Assembly: GCF_021234875.1 (NCBI RefSeq)
Contig: NZ_JAJQVM010000026.1
Coordinates: 1 to 64,000 of the forward strand
From: Marinibactrum halimedae
GTDB lineage: Bacteria; Pseudomonadota; Gammaproteobacteria; Pseudomonadales; Cellvibrionaceae
Direction of reading: 5' to 3'
Length of the DNA: 64,000 bases
Shown here: positions 37,050 to 46,754 of the stretch, piece after piece
Layout: every line of letters starts with the position of its first letter
Numbering within the stretch: position 1 is the first letter of the stretch
The notes under the pieces: model-generated
The model's input: only the letters and a program-made list of their open reading frames with translations
The model's database searches: none
Told to the model about the DNA's origin: nothing
Made by a program: the position numbers and the translations under genes

Positions 37050-37967
37050 ATGGCGAATGTAGTAACGATTCCAATTACATTATCCACTGGGTCTGATGTC
37101 GAAAAATTACTGGATAATCCACAGGCCATTTTTCGTATTGAATCCATCTCAATCGCCAGTGAGGTTCGAGCCGCTTTTGGTGGTATCCGCCCCGCGTTTT
37201 CTGTACTCGTGGCGGATGAACCCAATAGCGAGACTCTCGATATGGCCGGAACGTCTGAAGATGGTACTCGTTTAGAGCCCGTATCGTTGAGTGATATCAA
37301 CATGCCCACCATGGGAATGGCTCCTACGGCTGCGATTGAATCAGTATCATTGCAAAATGCATCAATTGCTCAGGATACGTCAAAAGAGCAGTTGAGTCGC
37401 TCTCTTGATTTTGAACCCATTTCAGACCCGATCTTTATTCCTCCAACACCGGCACCTAACCCACCGGAATTTATTGATGAAATTCCGATAACACCTGCAC
37501 CGATTGATGAGCCAGATCCCATCCTTCCACCCACTCCTGCACCTCCAATAGAACAGCCTGATCCTATTATTCCTCCAACCCCACCGCCACCGCCTCCAAC
37601 CCCAGGCCCGTCGGTATCTCAACAGGTAGTGCGTTACAGTGCGGCGGGTGTGATGCAAACGCGAGAAGGGGAAACAACAATATTGATTGCAGCAGACAAG
37701 AATAGCGAAGGCTCGATTTTTTCAAATGAGGTCCTTCGAGTGCTTTATATTGATGTTGAAATGAGACGGGTGACAAACACGTACAGTCACACAGAGTCAT
37801 ACAGCAATAATGAATTGACTGCCTTTTATCGTATCGAATTGGATATGGATGAAATGAGTTATCGGCAAAATTACGAGCACGGCAAGATTATTACCTTTGC
37901 ATTACAGCTTAAACAGCATTTTAATGCTACTCTTTTTGTATTGCCATGTTCTGCAGTGGATCGCTAA
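37050..37967 (+). CDS. protein with proline-rich linker, array-associated
   Basis: 305 aa, no signal peptide. N-terminal ~115 residues are unassigned. Residues ~125-190 are a proline-rich linker (IPPTPAPNPPEF, PPTPPPPPPTPG) with an acidic rhythm. Residues ~195-305 form a beta-rich C-terminal domain (TTILIAADK, VLRVLYIDVEM, AFYRIELDMDEM). The poly-Pro run should need EF-P for smooth translation. 49 bp after paralogue 6 and before the exported DUF4331 protein, so it could bridge the assembly to other partners. No family recognised. Confidence 0.65.
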   Translation: MANVVTIPITLSTGSDVEKLLDNPQAIFRIESISIASEVRAAFGGIRPAFSVLVADEPNSETLDMAGTSEDGTRLEPVSLSDINMPTMGMAPTAAIESVSLQNASIAQDTSKEQLSRSLDFEPISDPIFIPPTPAPNPPEFIDEIPITPAPIDEPDPILPPTPAPPIEQPDPIIPPTPPPPPPTPGPSVSQQVVRYSAAGVMQTREGETTILIAADKNSEGSIFSNEVLRVLYIDVEMRRVTNTYSHTESYSNNELTAFYRIELDMDEMSYRQNYEHGKIITFALQLKQHFNATLFVLPCSAVDR

Positions 37968-38042
37968 TCATGAAGTGACGATGGCATAGTTTTTGTTTAT
38001 TCGTAATCTTCTGCTGAATCAGCTATTGGTGGGAGGAGGTTA

Positions 38043-39275
38043 GTGAAATATTACTACTGTCGCTCTCTTTTATGTGTTGCTCTATTCGTGGTTGTAGTTC
38101 ACTCTCAAAGCAGTGACCATGTTGACGGTGAGCTCCTTATTGATCACCCTGTTTCTGATTTAACCGATTTATTTGCGTTTGTTAGCCCCCACCAATCTAA
38201 CCGATTGGTGGTGGTATTAAACTCATACCCCTTTGTGCCAAGAAATGGCCATTTCTCAGAGGTGTTGATGTATTCCATTCGAATACGTCCAGCCTCCATT
38301 GCAGGTATCAGAGAGCATCCAAAATTTAAAATCCACGATCCAGAATATCGTTTCAATTGTACTTTTAATTTATCTGATGATGTAAAAGAATCTACTGTAG
38401 AATGTAAAACTCCATCCCATAAAAGAATTGTTGCTCTATTAGAGAATAAAAAAAATAGCGAAAAAGGGATTCAAATTTTTGCAGGGCAAAGGCAAGATCC
38501 TTTTTTATTTAATAGCCAGTGGTTTGGTCAAGTGGTATTCGAAAATTGCATACCGCCTGCAGCCGCTAAAAATGACTTGGCCAATCTCAATGTATTAAGT
38601 TTGGTATTGGAATTTGATATTTATTCTGAATTGAAAGGTTTAAAGCAGAGCTATATCGCGATAGCGGGGGAGTTGAGCCGTAAAACGGAAGATTGGGAAA
38701 AAAGGAAAATTTTAGATCGCGTTGGTCGACCTGAGATCAGTAATGCCAGCTTGGCGGCCAGTAATACCAATGAGGATTTACGTTTTCATTACAACCAAAA
38801 AGATACGTTTAATTTGGATGATGAGGCGATTTCTTTATATTCAGGTAGAATCAAGGAAAATATTCATTACTATGATGCCATTGATGGCGTTATCGATTGG
38901 AATGATGAAAGCCGTCAATCACTTGCTGAGCTTTTAGTGCAAGATTTTTTAGTGTTAGATTATCGTAAGCCATTCAGTACGGGCTCTTACTTTTCCATTG
39001 AAAGAGCAATGCTGCGCGGGCAAATAAACACAAGAGGCGGCGGGCGAGTGCCAGGAGAAAGAGTGATTAACACCCTAGCTTCATTATTTATCAACGGGGG
39101 TTATGGCTCGGCGATTGTTGATGGTATCCCGGCAAAAAATATTCGTCATTCTCATTTCCCGTATTTAGAAAAGCCGGGTAGAGGGCCTTGGCCCTATTTA
39201 AAACAACGTTTGGCACCCAGAGTGGTTAAAGCGTTGTCGTTACGGAGACGAGTTGCCGGTGAGACGTGTAAATAG
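38043..39275 (+). CDS. exported DUF4331-type protein
   Basis: 410 aa from a GTG with a strong GGGAGGAGG just upstream. A signal peptide (1-~20, LLCVALFVVVVHS) precedes SSDHVDGELLIDHPVSDLTD and LFAFVSPHQSNRLVVVLNSY, the start typical of DUF4331 proteins (bind-and-export family of unknown function, often near oxidoreductases). The remainder includes a conserved-looking C-terminal part (RGGGRVPGERVINTLASLFI). It is the only clearly exported product in the cluster, so the cluster may act at the envelope. Its stop lies inside a 14-bp tandem repeat. Confidence 0.78.
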   Translation: MKYYYCRSLLCVALFVVVVHSQSSDHVDGELLIDHPVSDLTDLFAFVSPHQSNRLVVVLNSYPFVPRNGHFSEVLMYSIRIRPASIAGIREHPKFKIHDPEYRFNCTFNLSDDVKESTVECKTPSHKRIVALLENKKNSEKGIQIFAGQRQDPFLFNSQWFGQVVFENCIPPAAAKNDLANLNVLSLVLEFDIYSELKGLKQSYIAIAGELSRKTEDWEKRKILDRVGRPEISNASLAASNTNEDLRFHYNQKDTFNLDDEAISLYSGRIKENIHYYDAIDGVIDWNDESRQSLAELLVQDFLVLDYRKPFSTGSYFSIERAMLRGQINTRGGGRVPGERVINTLASLFINGGYGSAIVDGIPAKNIRHSHFPYLEKPGRGPWPYLKQRLAPRVVKALSLRRRVAGETCK

Positions 39276-39339
39276 GGTCGTTTAAATAAAGTTGTTTAAA
39301 TAGGGTCGTTTAAATAAAGTCGTTTAAATAGGGCCGCTT
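39270..39339. repeat. 14-bp tandem repeat, five copies
   Basis: Five units of AAATAGGGTCGTTT, alternating with AAATAAAGTCGTTT so that the true period is 28 bp, start at 39270, 39284, 39298, 39312 and 39326. Part of a sixth follows. The TAG stop of the DUF4331 gene lies in the first unit, and later units supply further stops. Confidence 0.92.
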
Positions 39340-39434
39340 AAATTGTATCAATAAATCAACTTCGGTTGAGGTACGGTGCAAGTCCCTGAAGTATTATTTT
39401 TATAGATATGATGATGAGTAATGAGCGATAGGGC

Positions 39435-41273
39435 TCAATCCTTATCTAACTGCTTTTCTAAATGCACTTCATTGCGCTTGCCTGTTAGAATACGTGTAAA
39501 ACCATTGGCGTCAAAAACATGCAGCATTGGACTGTTTTCAGGTAATACATAGGCGACCATTTTCTTTATTTTTCGACATTTAGCGATACTGGTCATTTCT
39601 TTGAGCAAGCGTGTTGCTAAACCTTTACCCTGATACTCTTCTCTGGTTATGAAAGCAACTTCGCAGGTGTTGTCTCTATCATTAAAATAATAACGACCGA
39701 CGGCCATAATTTTAACCACAGAGGCGTATTGGTAAGCAATACATAGGGCTAAATCTTTTGTTTGATCCACACTCACTAGGTGAAAGGAGTTTTCACGAGT
39801 GAGTTGTTTTCGATATTGATTGTATCTTAATCGAATGGATTCTTCGGTATGAGAATAAAAAAACTCTTGCAGTGGTCTCTCATCTGCTGGATTCAGTGGC
39901 CTTAAAAAATAGTCTTTGCCGCTCTCTAGAATGGGCTTCATTTGGCTGTGTCCAAATTCAGGCACATCTTTGGGTGCTCTTTGGGCGTAGTCGGGCACCC
40001 AATATTTTTTCCTGACTTCCTCTAAAAGTCGTTGCCTGAAATTAGGATGGGCAATGCGAATTAACTCCAGAGCCCGCTCTCGAATACTTAACCCCTTCAA
40101 TGATGCGATGCCGTATTCTGTTACGACATAATGAACGCTTGAGCGAGTAGTGACGACCCCAGATCCTTCACTTAAATGTGAAACAATACGTGAGACTTTT
40201 CCGTTTTGGGAGGTGGATGACATGGCAATAATGGGCATACCGCCTTTACTCTTTGCGGCCCCATTAATAAAGTCAACCTGGCTGCCAATACCCTTCAGGA
40301 AATTATACCCTTTAGATTCAGTGACCACTTGCCCACTTAAATCTACTTCGAGTGCTGTATTGATGGCGACCATATTATCGTTTCTGGCAATATTTGTCGG
40401 CGACTCTAGGTACCCGCTTGGGTAAAATTCAATATGAGGGTTGTTGTGTACAAAATCATATAAGGCTTGGCTGCCATAACAATAACCGGCCAGCATCTTG
40501 CCGGGGTGAAATGTTTTATTTCGGTTATTAATAACGCCTTTCTTGAACAAATCCATTATCCCATCACACAGCATTTCACCGTGTACTCCGAGATTCTTAT
40601 GATTGCGTAAATACTTGAGTACGGAACTTGGCGCTTTGCCTTTACCAATATGTAAGGTTGCTCCGTGTTGGACTAGCATCGCCAAATATTGACCAATACG
40701 TTCAATTGCATCACTGCGCTCTGGTATTGGCATTTCTGGTAAGGCTTGTTCATGCTTAATGCACGCTGCAAACTCACTTAAGTGAATGTGAGTGTATCCG
40801 TTTGTGCTTGGCATGGCGGGATTGATTTGAGCGATGATTGTTTTTGCTTGGCGTGTGGCGGCCATAGTGATATCGACGGCTGCGCCCAGTGAACAATAAC
40901 CATACTCGTCAGGAGGGCTAACCATTACCAATGCGGCATCTAGTGGAAGTGTATCGTCTGTAAATAAGGATGATATTTCCGACTGTTTGGTTGGCGTATA
41001 GTCGGCCCAACCTGCAGCAACGGCTTGCCTGACAATATCGTCACTGATATAAAAAGTATTGATGCTGAAAAGATTGCGGTATTTTTGATCGAACCAGCGA
41101 TGCGGAGAAACGGTATACCCCTGAATCACCTCAATGTCGTGGAATTTTTTCGAGTGTTGTAACAGATCGTCGATGAGGGCATTGGGAACACCAACGCCAG
41201 ATCCAATATAGATACGACTACCAGAGCGGATTAACTCTGCCCATACGGGGTGGGCGGGCAGGTCATGCATCAT
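39435..41273 (-). CDS. acetyl-CoA hydrolase/CoA-transferase fused to a GNAT acetyltransferase
   Basis: 612 aa. Residues ~1-440 are an acetyl-CoA hydrolase/4-hydroxybutyrate CoA-transferase type chain (GSGVGVPNALIDDLL near the start, KGIGSQVDFINGAA and VTEYGIASLKG, with a catalytic Glu expected in this half). Residues ~450-605 are a GNAT domain with the acetyl-CoA-binding motif YQGKGLATRLL. The pairing of a CoA-transferase and GNAT is known in proteobacteria and suggests acetyl-CoA-sensing or protein acetylation control, but no substrate can be read here. The gene is codirectional with the DUF3141 gene ~600 bp upstream, and a small gene lies between. Confidence 0.85.
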   Translation of the reverse strand: MMHDLPAHPVWAELIRSGSRIYIGSGVGVPNALIDDLLQHSKKFHDIEVIQGYTVSPHRWFDQKYRNLFSINTFYISDDIVRQAVAAGWADYTPTKQSEISSLFTDDTLPLDAALVMVSPPDEYGYCSLGAAVDITMAATRQAKTIIAQINPAMPSTNGYTHIHLSEFAACIKHEQALPEMPIPERSDAIERIGQYLAMLVQHGATLHIGKGKAPSSVLKYLRNHKNLGVHGEMLCDGIMDLFKKGVINNRNKTFHPGKMLAGYCYGSQALYDFVHNNPHIEFYPSGYLESPTNIARNDNMVAINTALEVDLSGQVVTESKGYNFLKGIGSQVDFINGAAKSKGGMPIIAMSSTSQNGKVSRIVSHLSEGSGVVTTRSSVHYVVTEYGIASLKGLSIRERALELIRIAHPNFRQRLLEEVRKKYWVPDYAQRAPKDVPEFGHSQMKPILESGKDYFLRPLNPADERPLQEFFYSHTEESIRLRYNQYRKQLTRENSFHLVSVDQTKDLALCIAYQYASVVKIMAVGRYYFNDRDNTCEVAFITREEYQGKGLATRLLKEMTSIAKCRKIKKMVAYVLPENSPMLHVFDANGFTRILTGKRNEVHLEKQLDKD

Positions 41274-41368
41274 ATAACGTATCCTTCTCTTTGTAAGCGG
41301 GTTCTCTCTAGGCGGATTTTTTAAACGCTTGCCCCTGTCGTTATTGTTAATAATACGCTATTTCGCTT

Positions 41369-41665
41369 TTAATGCGCGTCTTTGTTGGCATTGTTAAGTG
41401 CCGCATTAGTAATATGATGATAAAGATGGGCAACCTGAGCCACGATACGTTTAAATTCTGGGTGAAGCTCTGCAAAATGTTCACTACCTCGGCTATGCTC
41501 AATGCAGTCGGATAAAAATTGAAGATCATAGGTGTCTAATGTTGCACCTTCATCGACTTGCTTTTTCATATCCAGTAAGCGTGGTAATCGGTTGTGGTTA
41601 AAATCCAGTAGCACCGATTCCACTGTACCTAATTCCTTCTTTGTTAGCGTTTGTTTCTTTTTCAT
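41369..41665 (-). CDS. small conserved-looking helical protein
   Basis: 98 aa from the ATG at 41665 with GGAAGG nine bases upstream; a TTG three codons earlier is open. All-helical and soluble, beginning MKKKQTLTKKELGTVESVL. No family recognised. It lies between two acyl-CoA-related genes on the same strand and may be co-transcribed with them. Confidence 0.65.
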   Translation of the reverse strand: MKKKQTLTKKELGTVESVLLDFNHNRLPRLLDMKKQVDEGATLDTYDLQFLSDCIEHSRGSEHFAELHPEFKRIVAQVAHLYHHITNAALNNANKDAH

Positions 41666-41864
41666 TACTTCCAACCTTCCATAACTGCCATATCAGGTGA
41701 TTGATGATTTAGCAATCTAGACATATTTTTCCCCTAGCTAATGCGGCGTTGTGCTGATCGCTGGCTCGGGGCTTTGTTGAATAAAATACAGGTTAATGAA
41801 ATTATGATAGTTTCTGCATTCTAATAAGTCATGGTTTTTTAACCTGACTCATTTATATTGAGCC

Positions 41865-44222
41865 TTAATCAAAGGGGGCGTCAGTTTGTTCACATTCAAT
41901 GGCCAGTGTTTGGCATAGCTCTTTAGCCATTGTGATCAGTTCTTTTGAGGGTGTTTGAACATCCCCAATAATTCGCTCTACCAACATAATTGCTTGATGA
42001 CGCTCTTCTTGAGAAGGCAATAATTTAGGTAAAGAATGTATTGCCTTCTCTGCCTCAAAACTCGCGTTGATCGTTTGTTCGTGCAAAACACGTTGACGTT
42101 GCTCCACAGACATATTGGAAAAGGGTTTCTCATGAGTAAAAATATAAGCCCAGCGATCCAGTATTTCTGCGCGAAAACTCTGATGAGCATCTGCCAGTAA
42201 AACGAGCATCCGAACAACCGCTTCTGCTATCCCTCCTTGCTCTATATGAGAGAGTATTGCATTCACTTCAGGTAAATGTCGTAAACGATTCGGATTAAGT
42301 AATTTTCGGCTCTTAGTACTCTTATTGGCTAACCCTATCGTGAAAGGATTGCCCCAAAGCCAATAGAATGTTGCCTCATAACAGGCGTCTCTTATGTCAC
42401 GCCAAGTATCAATGTTCTGCTCAAACCACTTGGCCATTAAGGTTTCTAATTGCACAAAAAAATTATCGTTTATAGTTTGATTATGTTGGTTTTTAACTTT
42501 TTCTGCCCAGTCTTTGATTCCAACTACAAACGGTGACTGTGAAGAAAAAGCCTTTCGCTGTGTACGTAAAGGGTGCATGGTCCGTACAATATTGGCCATT
42601 GAGGGTGTGACTAGAGAGCGAATAATTGGGCGAAGAGTCGCTTCATATATGCTCGTCTGAATATCGGAGACATAAGCCACCGCTGCAAAACTGTCTTCAT
42701 CTTTTTGGCCATCATCTAATGCGGCGACATCTTCCAATGTACGTTCAATAAGGCGCACTTCAAATTGCTTCTCTATCCCCTCTCCCTCAATTTTTCCAAT
42801 CTGCATCTCGTAGAGGCCTGGAGCCATAGCTTCGACAATCTCTAGAATGGATGTCAGACTTGTTGTTTCTTTTCTCGCTACTTTGGACGATACAAAAATA
42901 CCTAAATGCCCGACATCATCGTGCAGCATGTAGATAATGCGTTGGCCACGTACACGAATCTCCTGCTCGCCGGAATAAGTAGCTGCAATCCAGTTGAGCG
43001 CTTGCTGTGGTGGCGTAATATTATCGCCATGGCTGGCAAACACAAAAACAGGAGCGGTAACCGCTTTAATATCTACTGGTATGCCTGGCTCAAGTTGAGC
43101 TGTATTTTTTACTAAGCAGTTTCCTACAAATAATTGTTCAACAATCCAATGAATTTCCGCTTCATTTAAAATAAAGAAGCCTCCCCACCAGCGTTCAAAA
43201 TCAATAAAACGTTGTCTTCCACCTTCAGGGTCACGATAAAGGTCATAATATTTTCCAAAGTAATTTCGGCTGGGGTTTAACTGTTCGAAATTCATGACCA
43301 GATTAGCGCCATCGAATTGTCCCCCTCCGAGGTCAGACCAAAGCATTGGCTGCCAGGTTCCTCCCAAAACACCTGCGTTGTATCGCATTGGATTTTCCCC
43401 GACTTCGCCTGACCAGGGAGCAATAGGGGCGCCATTTAAAACCAGTGGGCCTTTAATATCAGGGTTACACGCTGCCATCAATAATATGGCCCACCCCCCC
43501 TGGCAATTGCCAATGACCACCGGTTGAGGGGAGTTTGGATGACGCTGGCACACCTCCCGCACAAACTCTGCTTCAGCATACATAACATCCGCAAGGGTTT
43601 GCTCTGGTAGAGGATCTCGTCCAAAACTTACAAAATACACTGGGTGAGACTTAGCCAGTGCAACACCAACTTGGCTATCGGGTTTAAACCCACCAATACC
43701 ACCGCCATGACCTGCGCGAGGATCAACAATAATATAAGGTCGAAAAGAAGCGTTTACATCGACACCCTTAGGAGGCTTTATTCTCAGTAACTGATAATTG
43801 CAAGGTCGCTTTAGTTTTGCTCCATCTACAATGACTTCATAATCGTAAACCAGTACGGGTGGGCAACCTGCTGCTTCATGTTCAATAAAAACATCTCCAC
43901 GCTCTCGTAGAACATCAATCGTTAAAATTATACGATCACTCGCATCTTTAAAGTACTCTACCCAAGAAGTTGTTATGTTTAAAAATGGTAAATAATTGGT
44001 TAAATTAAGGGTATTTTCTGTCAATTTTACAGAATGATGGGTATGCTCAGATCGTATTTTTTGTGATTGCAAAATAATGGAACGAAAAAATAATTTCCAT
44101 TGTTCGCTAGATTGACTCACAAGATTATTAAAGGGTTTTGCCATGTGTCCATAGAACATTATTGAGTCGTTGAGAATATTCGTCCCAAAGAAAAATTGAT
44201 TGGCTTGCATGTTTTTTGACAT
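41865..44222 (-). CDS. DUF3141 alpha/beta-hydrolase, PHA-synthase-like
   Basis: 785 aa from the ATG at 44222; a TTG start lies four codons earlier. The N-terminal ~120 residues are helical. An alpha/beta-hydrolase fold (~130-450) includes YIIVDPRAGHGGGIGGFKP and the nucleophile elbow GNCQGGWAI, where Cys occupies the nucleophile position as in PHA synthases (GxCxGG). A late histidine follows in LHDDVGHLGIF and an acid in FASHGDNITP. A helical C-terminal ~300 residues completes it. The family is described as DUF3141, often placed near acetate or acyl-CoA genes. Whether it polymerises hydroxyalkanoates is unknown. No PHA synthase partner or phasin is visible. Confidence 0.85.
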   Translation of the reverse strand: MSKNMQANQFFFGTNILNDSIMFYGHMAKPFNNLVSQSSEQWKLFFRSIILQSQKIRSEHTHHSVKLTENTLNLTNYLPFLNITTSWVEYFKDASDRIILTIDVLRERGDVFIEHEAAGCPPVLVYDYEVIVDGAKLKRPCNYQLLRIKPPKGVDVNASFRPYIIVDPRAGHGGGIGGFKPDSQVGVALAKSHPVYFVSFGRDPLPEQTLADVMYAEAEFVREVCQRHPNSPQPVVIGNCQGGWAILLMAACNPDIKGPLVLNGAPIAPWSGEVGENPMRYNAGVLGGTWQPMLWSDLGGGQFDGANLVMNFEQLNPSRNYFGKYYDLYRDPEGGRQRFIDFERWWGGFFILNEAEIHWIVEQLFVGNCLVKNTAQLEPGIPVDIKAVTAPVFVFASHGDNITPPQQALNWIAATYSGEQEIRVRGQRIIYMLHDDVGHLGIFVSSKVARKETTSLTSILEIVEAMAPGLYEMQIGKIEGEGIEKQFEVRLIERTLEDVAALDDGQKDEDSFAAVAYVSDIQTSIYEATLRPIIRSLVTPSMANIVRTMHPLRTQRKAFSSQSPFVVGIKDWAEKVKNQHNQTINDNFFVQLETLMAKWFEQNIDTWRDIRDACYEATFYWLWGNPFTIGLANKSTKSRKLLNPNRLRHLPEVNAILSHIEQGGIAEAVVRMLVLLADAHQSFRAEILDRWAYIFTHEKPFSNMSVEQRQRVLHEQTINASFEAEKAIHSLPKLLPSQEERHQAIMLVERIIGDVQTPSKELITMAKELCQTLAIECEQTDAPFD

Positions 44223-45474
44223 TATAAAAACCAAGCTAGGTTAAATGATCCAAAGTCGTCGGTGAACGGGCTTTGGGCCTCAAGCGTATCCGCTAAAAAA
44301 ATGCTTCTTGGTCGCAAATGGGCTCTCAAGATAAGATGCTCTCATTAAGAGCATTCATCTTTCCACTTGTAAAAGTAAATTTTAACCTATTTCTATAATT
44401 GTTATCAGAGTGAGTGGTAGTATCATTATCATTTGTGGCAGCTAATATCTCTTTGTAGTTTTGTGTGCCGATACTAAAGTAGAAACGTAGAGCTAATGAG
44501 TTAAGCTAAATTGATTTTCGTCAAAAAGTATTTAAAAAATCAGTGTTTATTTTGATGGTGCCTGTGATGAATACTTTCATTTATTCTTTGGCATATAAAT
44601 CCTTTTGGCTTTAGTTTGGTAGAGGCTGCATAACGCGAATAAAAATATGTCGCCAATAGAGTAGGAAAATCAGTTTAGAAAAGTGTCAGGTTTGAGTTGA
44701 CCAGTACAATTTGCAGAACATTTTTAAAGAACTGCCCAATGTCAATGATGTTGAGCAGGTGGAGGCTTTGTTGCCTTGGAATATCAAGGTGTAATTGGTT
44801 TGGTGTTTACGTTGAAGTGAGTCCGAGTGGTAGACCTTCTGATGTCGTTGCCAAACTCGCATGAAGTAAAACTCCGCAGGATTTATAGTCTCGCCCCAAC
44901 TCTTCTGACCATTTTTTATTGATTGGAAGGCGATTAATATAGCCAATCCTTAAAAACACACCCTGGTAGTTCATCATTAATCCAATCAGCCATAATACTC
45001 CCCTCAAAAGTATCATGAAAAGTTACGATCTCATTCTATGTGCAAAATTGCAATATTTGTGGGTAATTAAATGATTGATTTGGCTTGGCGCTTGTGAATG
45101 AGTCAGTATAAATTTAGTTGGTTTGCAGATATTCTCTGATATTATTTTTATTTGATATTTCATTATTTCTGTTTATATTTATTGGAAATTATAATCTCAA
45201 ATAGGCGCAAAATGCCTCTTTTTGTCGCCATAAAAACTACCAATCTATAGTTGTTTGATTATTATACATCGCTATATTCATCATTCTTTCTAGACAAATT
45301 AAAAATATATGACTGATCAATAATGGATGCCGCTATTCTTTTTGATTTTTCATAGATTTTATTGGTGGCTGTCATTTAGTTGAAAATCATAGAGTTGTCT
45401 GAGTAAATCCTATGATCTGGTTGGGTAAGCTATCTCTATTCTAATTATAAAAAGTAATCCCAAGGAGGATGAGG
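44223..45474. other. gene-poor 1.25-kb stretch with transposase remains
   Basis: AT-rich sequence between the DUF3141 gene and the OmpA-type gene. The only recognisable content is the decayed transposase fragment at 44686-45016. Several stop codons interrupt every frame elsewhere. It looks like old insertion debris before the Tad locus. Bases 45200-45460 must hold the promoter of the next gene, but I could not define one. Confidence 0.6.
44686..45016 (-). pseudogene. IS4/Tn5-type transposase fragment
   Basis: Reading the minus strand from 45016, the frame gives CGVLLHASLATTSEGLPLGL, then stops. This matches the conserved core of IS4/Tn5-type transposases (GLLLHxSLAVTPEGLPLGL). The catalytic DTT region that should lie upstream is damaged, and downstream frames are broken. 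No inverted repeats were found. It is a remnant, not an active element. Confidence 0.55.
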
Positions 45475-46434
45475 ATGCATTTTCAGTTTGCATTACTTAC
45501 TTTCGGCATAATTTTTTTACCAGTTAAAGGTTACTCAGCAAGTATCATTAAGAGTGTCATTGGGCTTTATCCGGAAAGCGTAGAGGTGAATTTCTCAGAG
45601 AATCCTCATGATGATTATACCTTTCCTTTATCAGTCAATACTTATGACGAAATCGAAAAGTTTGATTCGCTACCGCTAGCAGGGAGTCGTTCGGTTGGCG
45701 TCTACGAGGCTAAGGGGGAGATAAATTCCACCACTGTTTTTAAATCTCTGGTGAGTGGCATGGAAGAAGTAGGCGTTGAAAAGAAGATGTCTTGTGATCA
45801 TGATGCTTGTGGTTATTTTTTCGTACGACAATTCATTGCCTCATATGCATATGAGGCTTACTACGCCTCTAGTTTTAATGAATTTAATAATCTCAATGGT
45901 CGAAATATTCATATTTATTCAGGCGTGTATCGTGAAGTAGATCAAGAAATTTATATTGTTTTGACAGTTGCAAAATCTGATTATTCAGAATATGTACAAT
46001 ATGCCTTTGATCTTTTAGAACCGAAAAAAATAAAAACAAAAGCGTTGGTACTTACAACAGAGGGTATGACTAAAGATATAGAAAATACCGGTAAAGTAGT
46101 ACTTGATGGACTTTTTTTTGAGGCAAACTCTATAAAACTTGCTGATAAGTCGCAAGAAGCACTTGTCACAATTAGCGAATATTTAAAAGCAAACCCCAAA
46201 AAACGATTTTTGGTAGTAGGGCATACAGATACAGACGGTGCGTATGAGTATAACTGTAAACTCTCAGAAGGTCGTGCTAAATCGGTAAAAAGAACTTTGG
46301 TTGAAAGTTTTAATATTGCTTCTAATCGTCTTAAATCAGTAGGGATTTCATTTGCATCCCCCATGACCAGTAATGCTTCAGAAAAAGGTAGACAGTTAAA
46401 TCGTCGAGTTGAGCTTGTAGAGGTGTCATTATAA
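45475..46434 (+). CDS. exported DUF4892-like + OmpA domain protein, copy 1
   Basis: 319 aa from the ATG at 45475, six bases after AGGAGG; the ATG two codons earlier abuts that site. Signal peptide ~1-20. Residues ~25-200 resemble the DUF4892-type N-domain shared with the protein at 58037, with a Cys pair (SCDHDACGYFF). Residues ~215-318 are an OmpA C-terminal peptidoglycan-binding domain (VVGHTDTDGAYEYN, QLNRRVEL). An outer-membrane or periplasmic anchor to peptidoglycan is expected. It lies just before the Tad locus and its paralogue near the locus end, so both may hold the pilus machine in the envelope (inferred). Confidence 0.8.
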   Translation: MHFQFALLTFGIIFLPVKGYSASIIKSVIGLYPESVEVNFSENPHDDYTFPLSVNTYDEIEKFDSLPLAGSRSVGVYEAKGEINSTTVFKSLVSGMEEVGVEKKMSCDHDACGYFFVRQFIASYAYEAYYASSFNEFNNLNGRNIHIYSGVYREVDQEIYIVLTVAKSDYSEYVQYAFDLLEPKKIKTKALVLTTEGMTKDIENTGKVVLDGLFFEANSIKLADKSQEALVTISEYLKANPKKRFLVVGHTDTDGAYEYNCKLSEGRAKSVKRTLVESFNIASNRLKSVGISFASPMTSNASEKGRQLNRRVELVEVSL

Positions 46435-46754
46435 CTTTGTGATCTTTTGTGGTGGTTGTTTTTTTAGGTTTTAATGGTGGTTGTGTTGCTTCTTTTACAG
46501 TTGTTTGTAAGTGGTAAAATAATAATTTATAGGGGTTTTTCTGATTTTCAATGATAAAAATGAATTTTGTTGTTTTCTTTAAAAGGCGACAGCAAAAAAA
46601 TCTGACGCTAGAATTTTATTTTACTTTTTCCTGGGGTGTTAAACCATTTTGGGGGTTATTGGTGAAATGATTTTGTGGGTTGGATGGTATCGTTGTATTT
46701 TTTTAAAATATACAGTTATAGCAATTCATATAAACTTTATTAGGGACTAATAAA
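46435..46754. other. flp upstream region
   Basis: 320 AT-rich bases before the pilin gene. A weak sigma-70 pair, TTGTAT (46693) and TATAGC (46717), with 18-bp spacing is the best promoter guess. No sigma-54 (GG-N10-GC) site was seen. No gene. Confidence 0.4.

Noticed and set aside
28079-39275. Array as a phage tail, tailocin or contractile injection system
   Set aside because: No sheath, tube, baseplate, spike or ATPase can be recognised, and the paralogues do not look like tube or sheath subunits.
39365-39400. GGTGCAAGTCCC element as a cobalamin riboswitch or group II intron piece
   Set aside because: Only this short word matches. There is no B12 box, no paired helices around it and no reverse transcriptase or cobalamin gene nearby.
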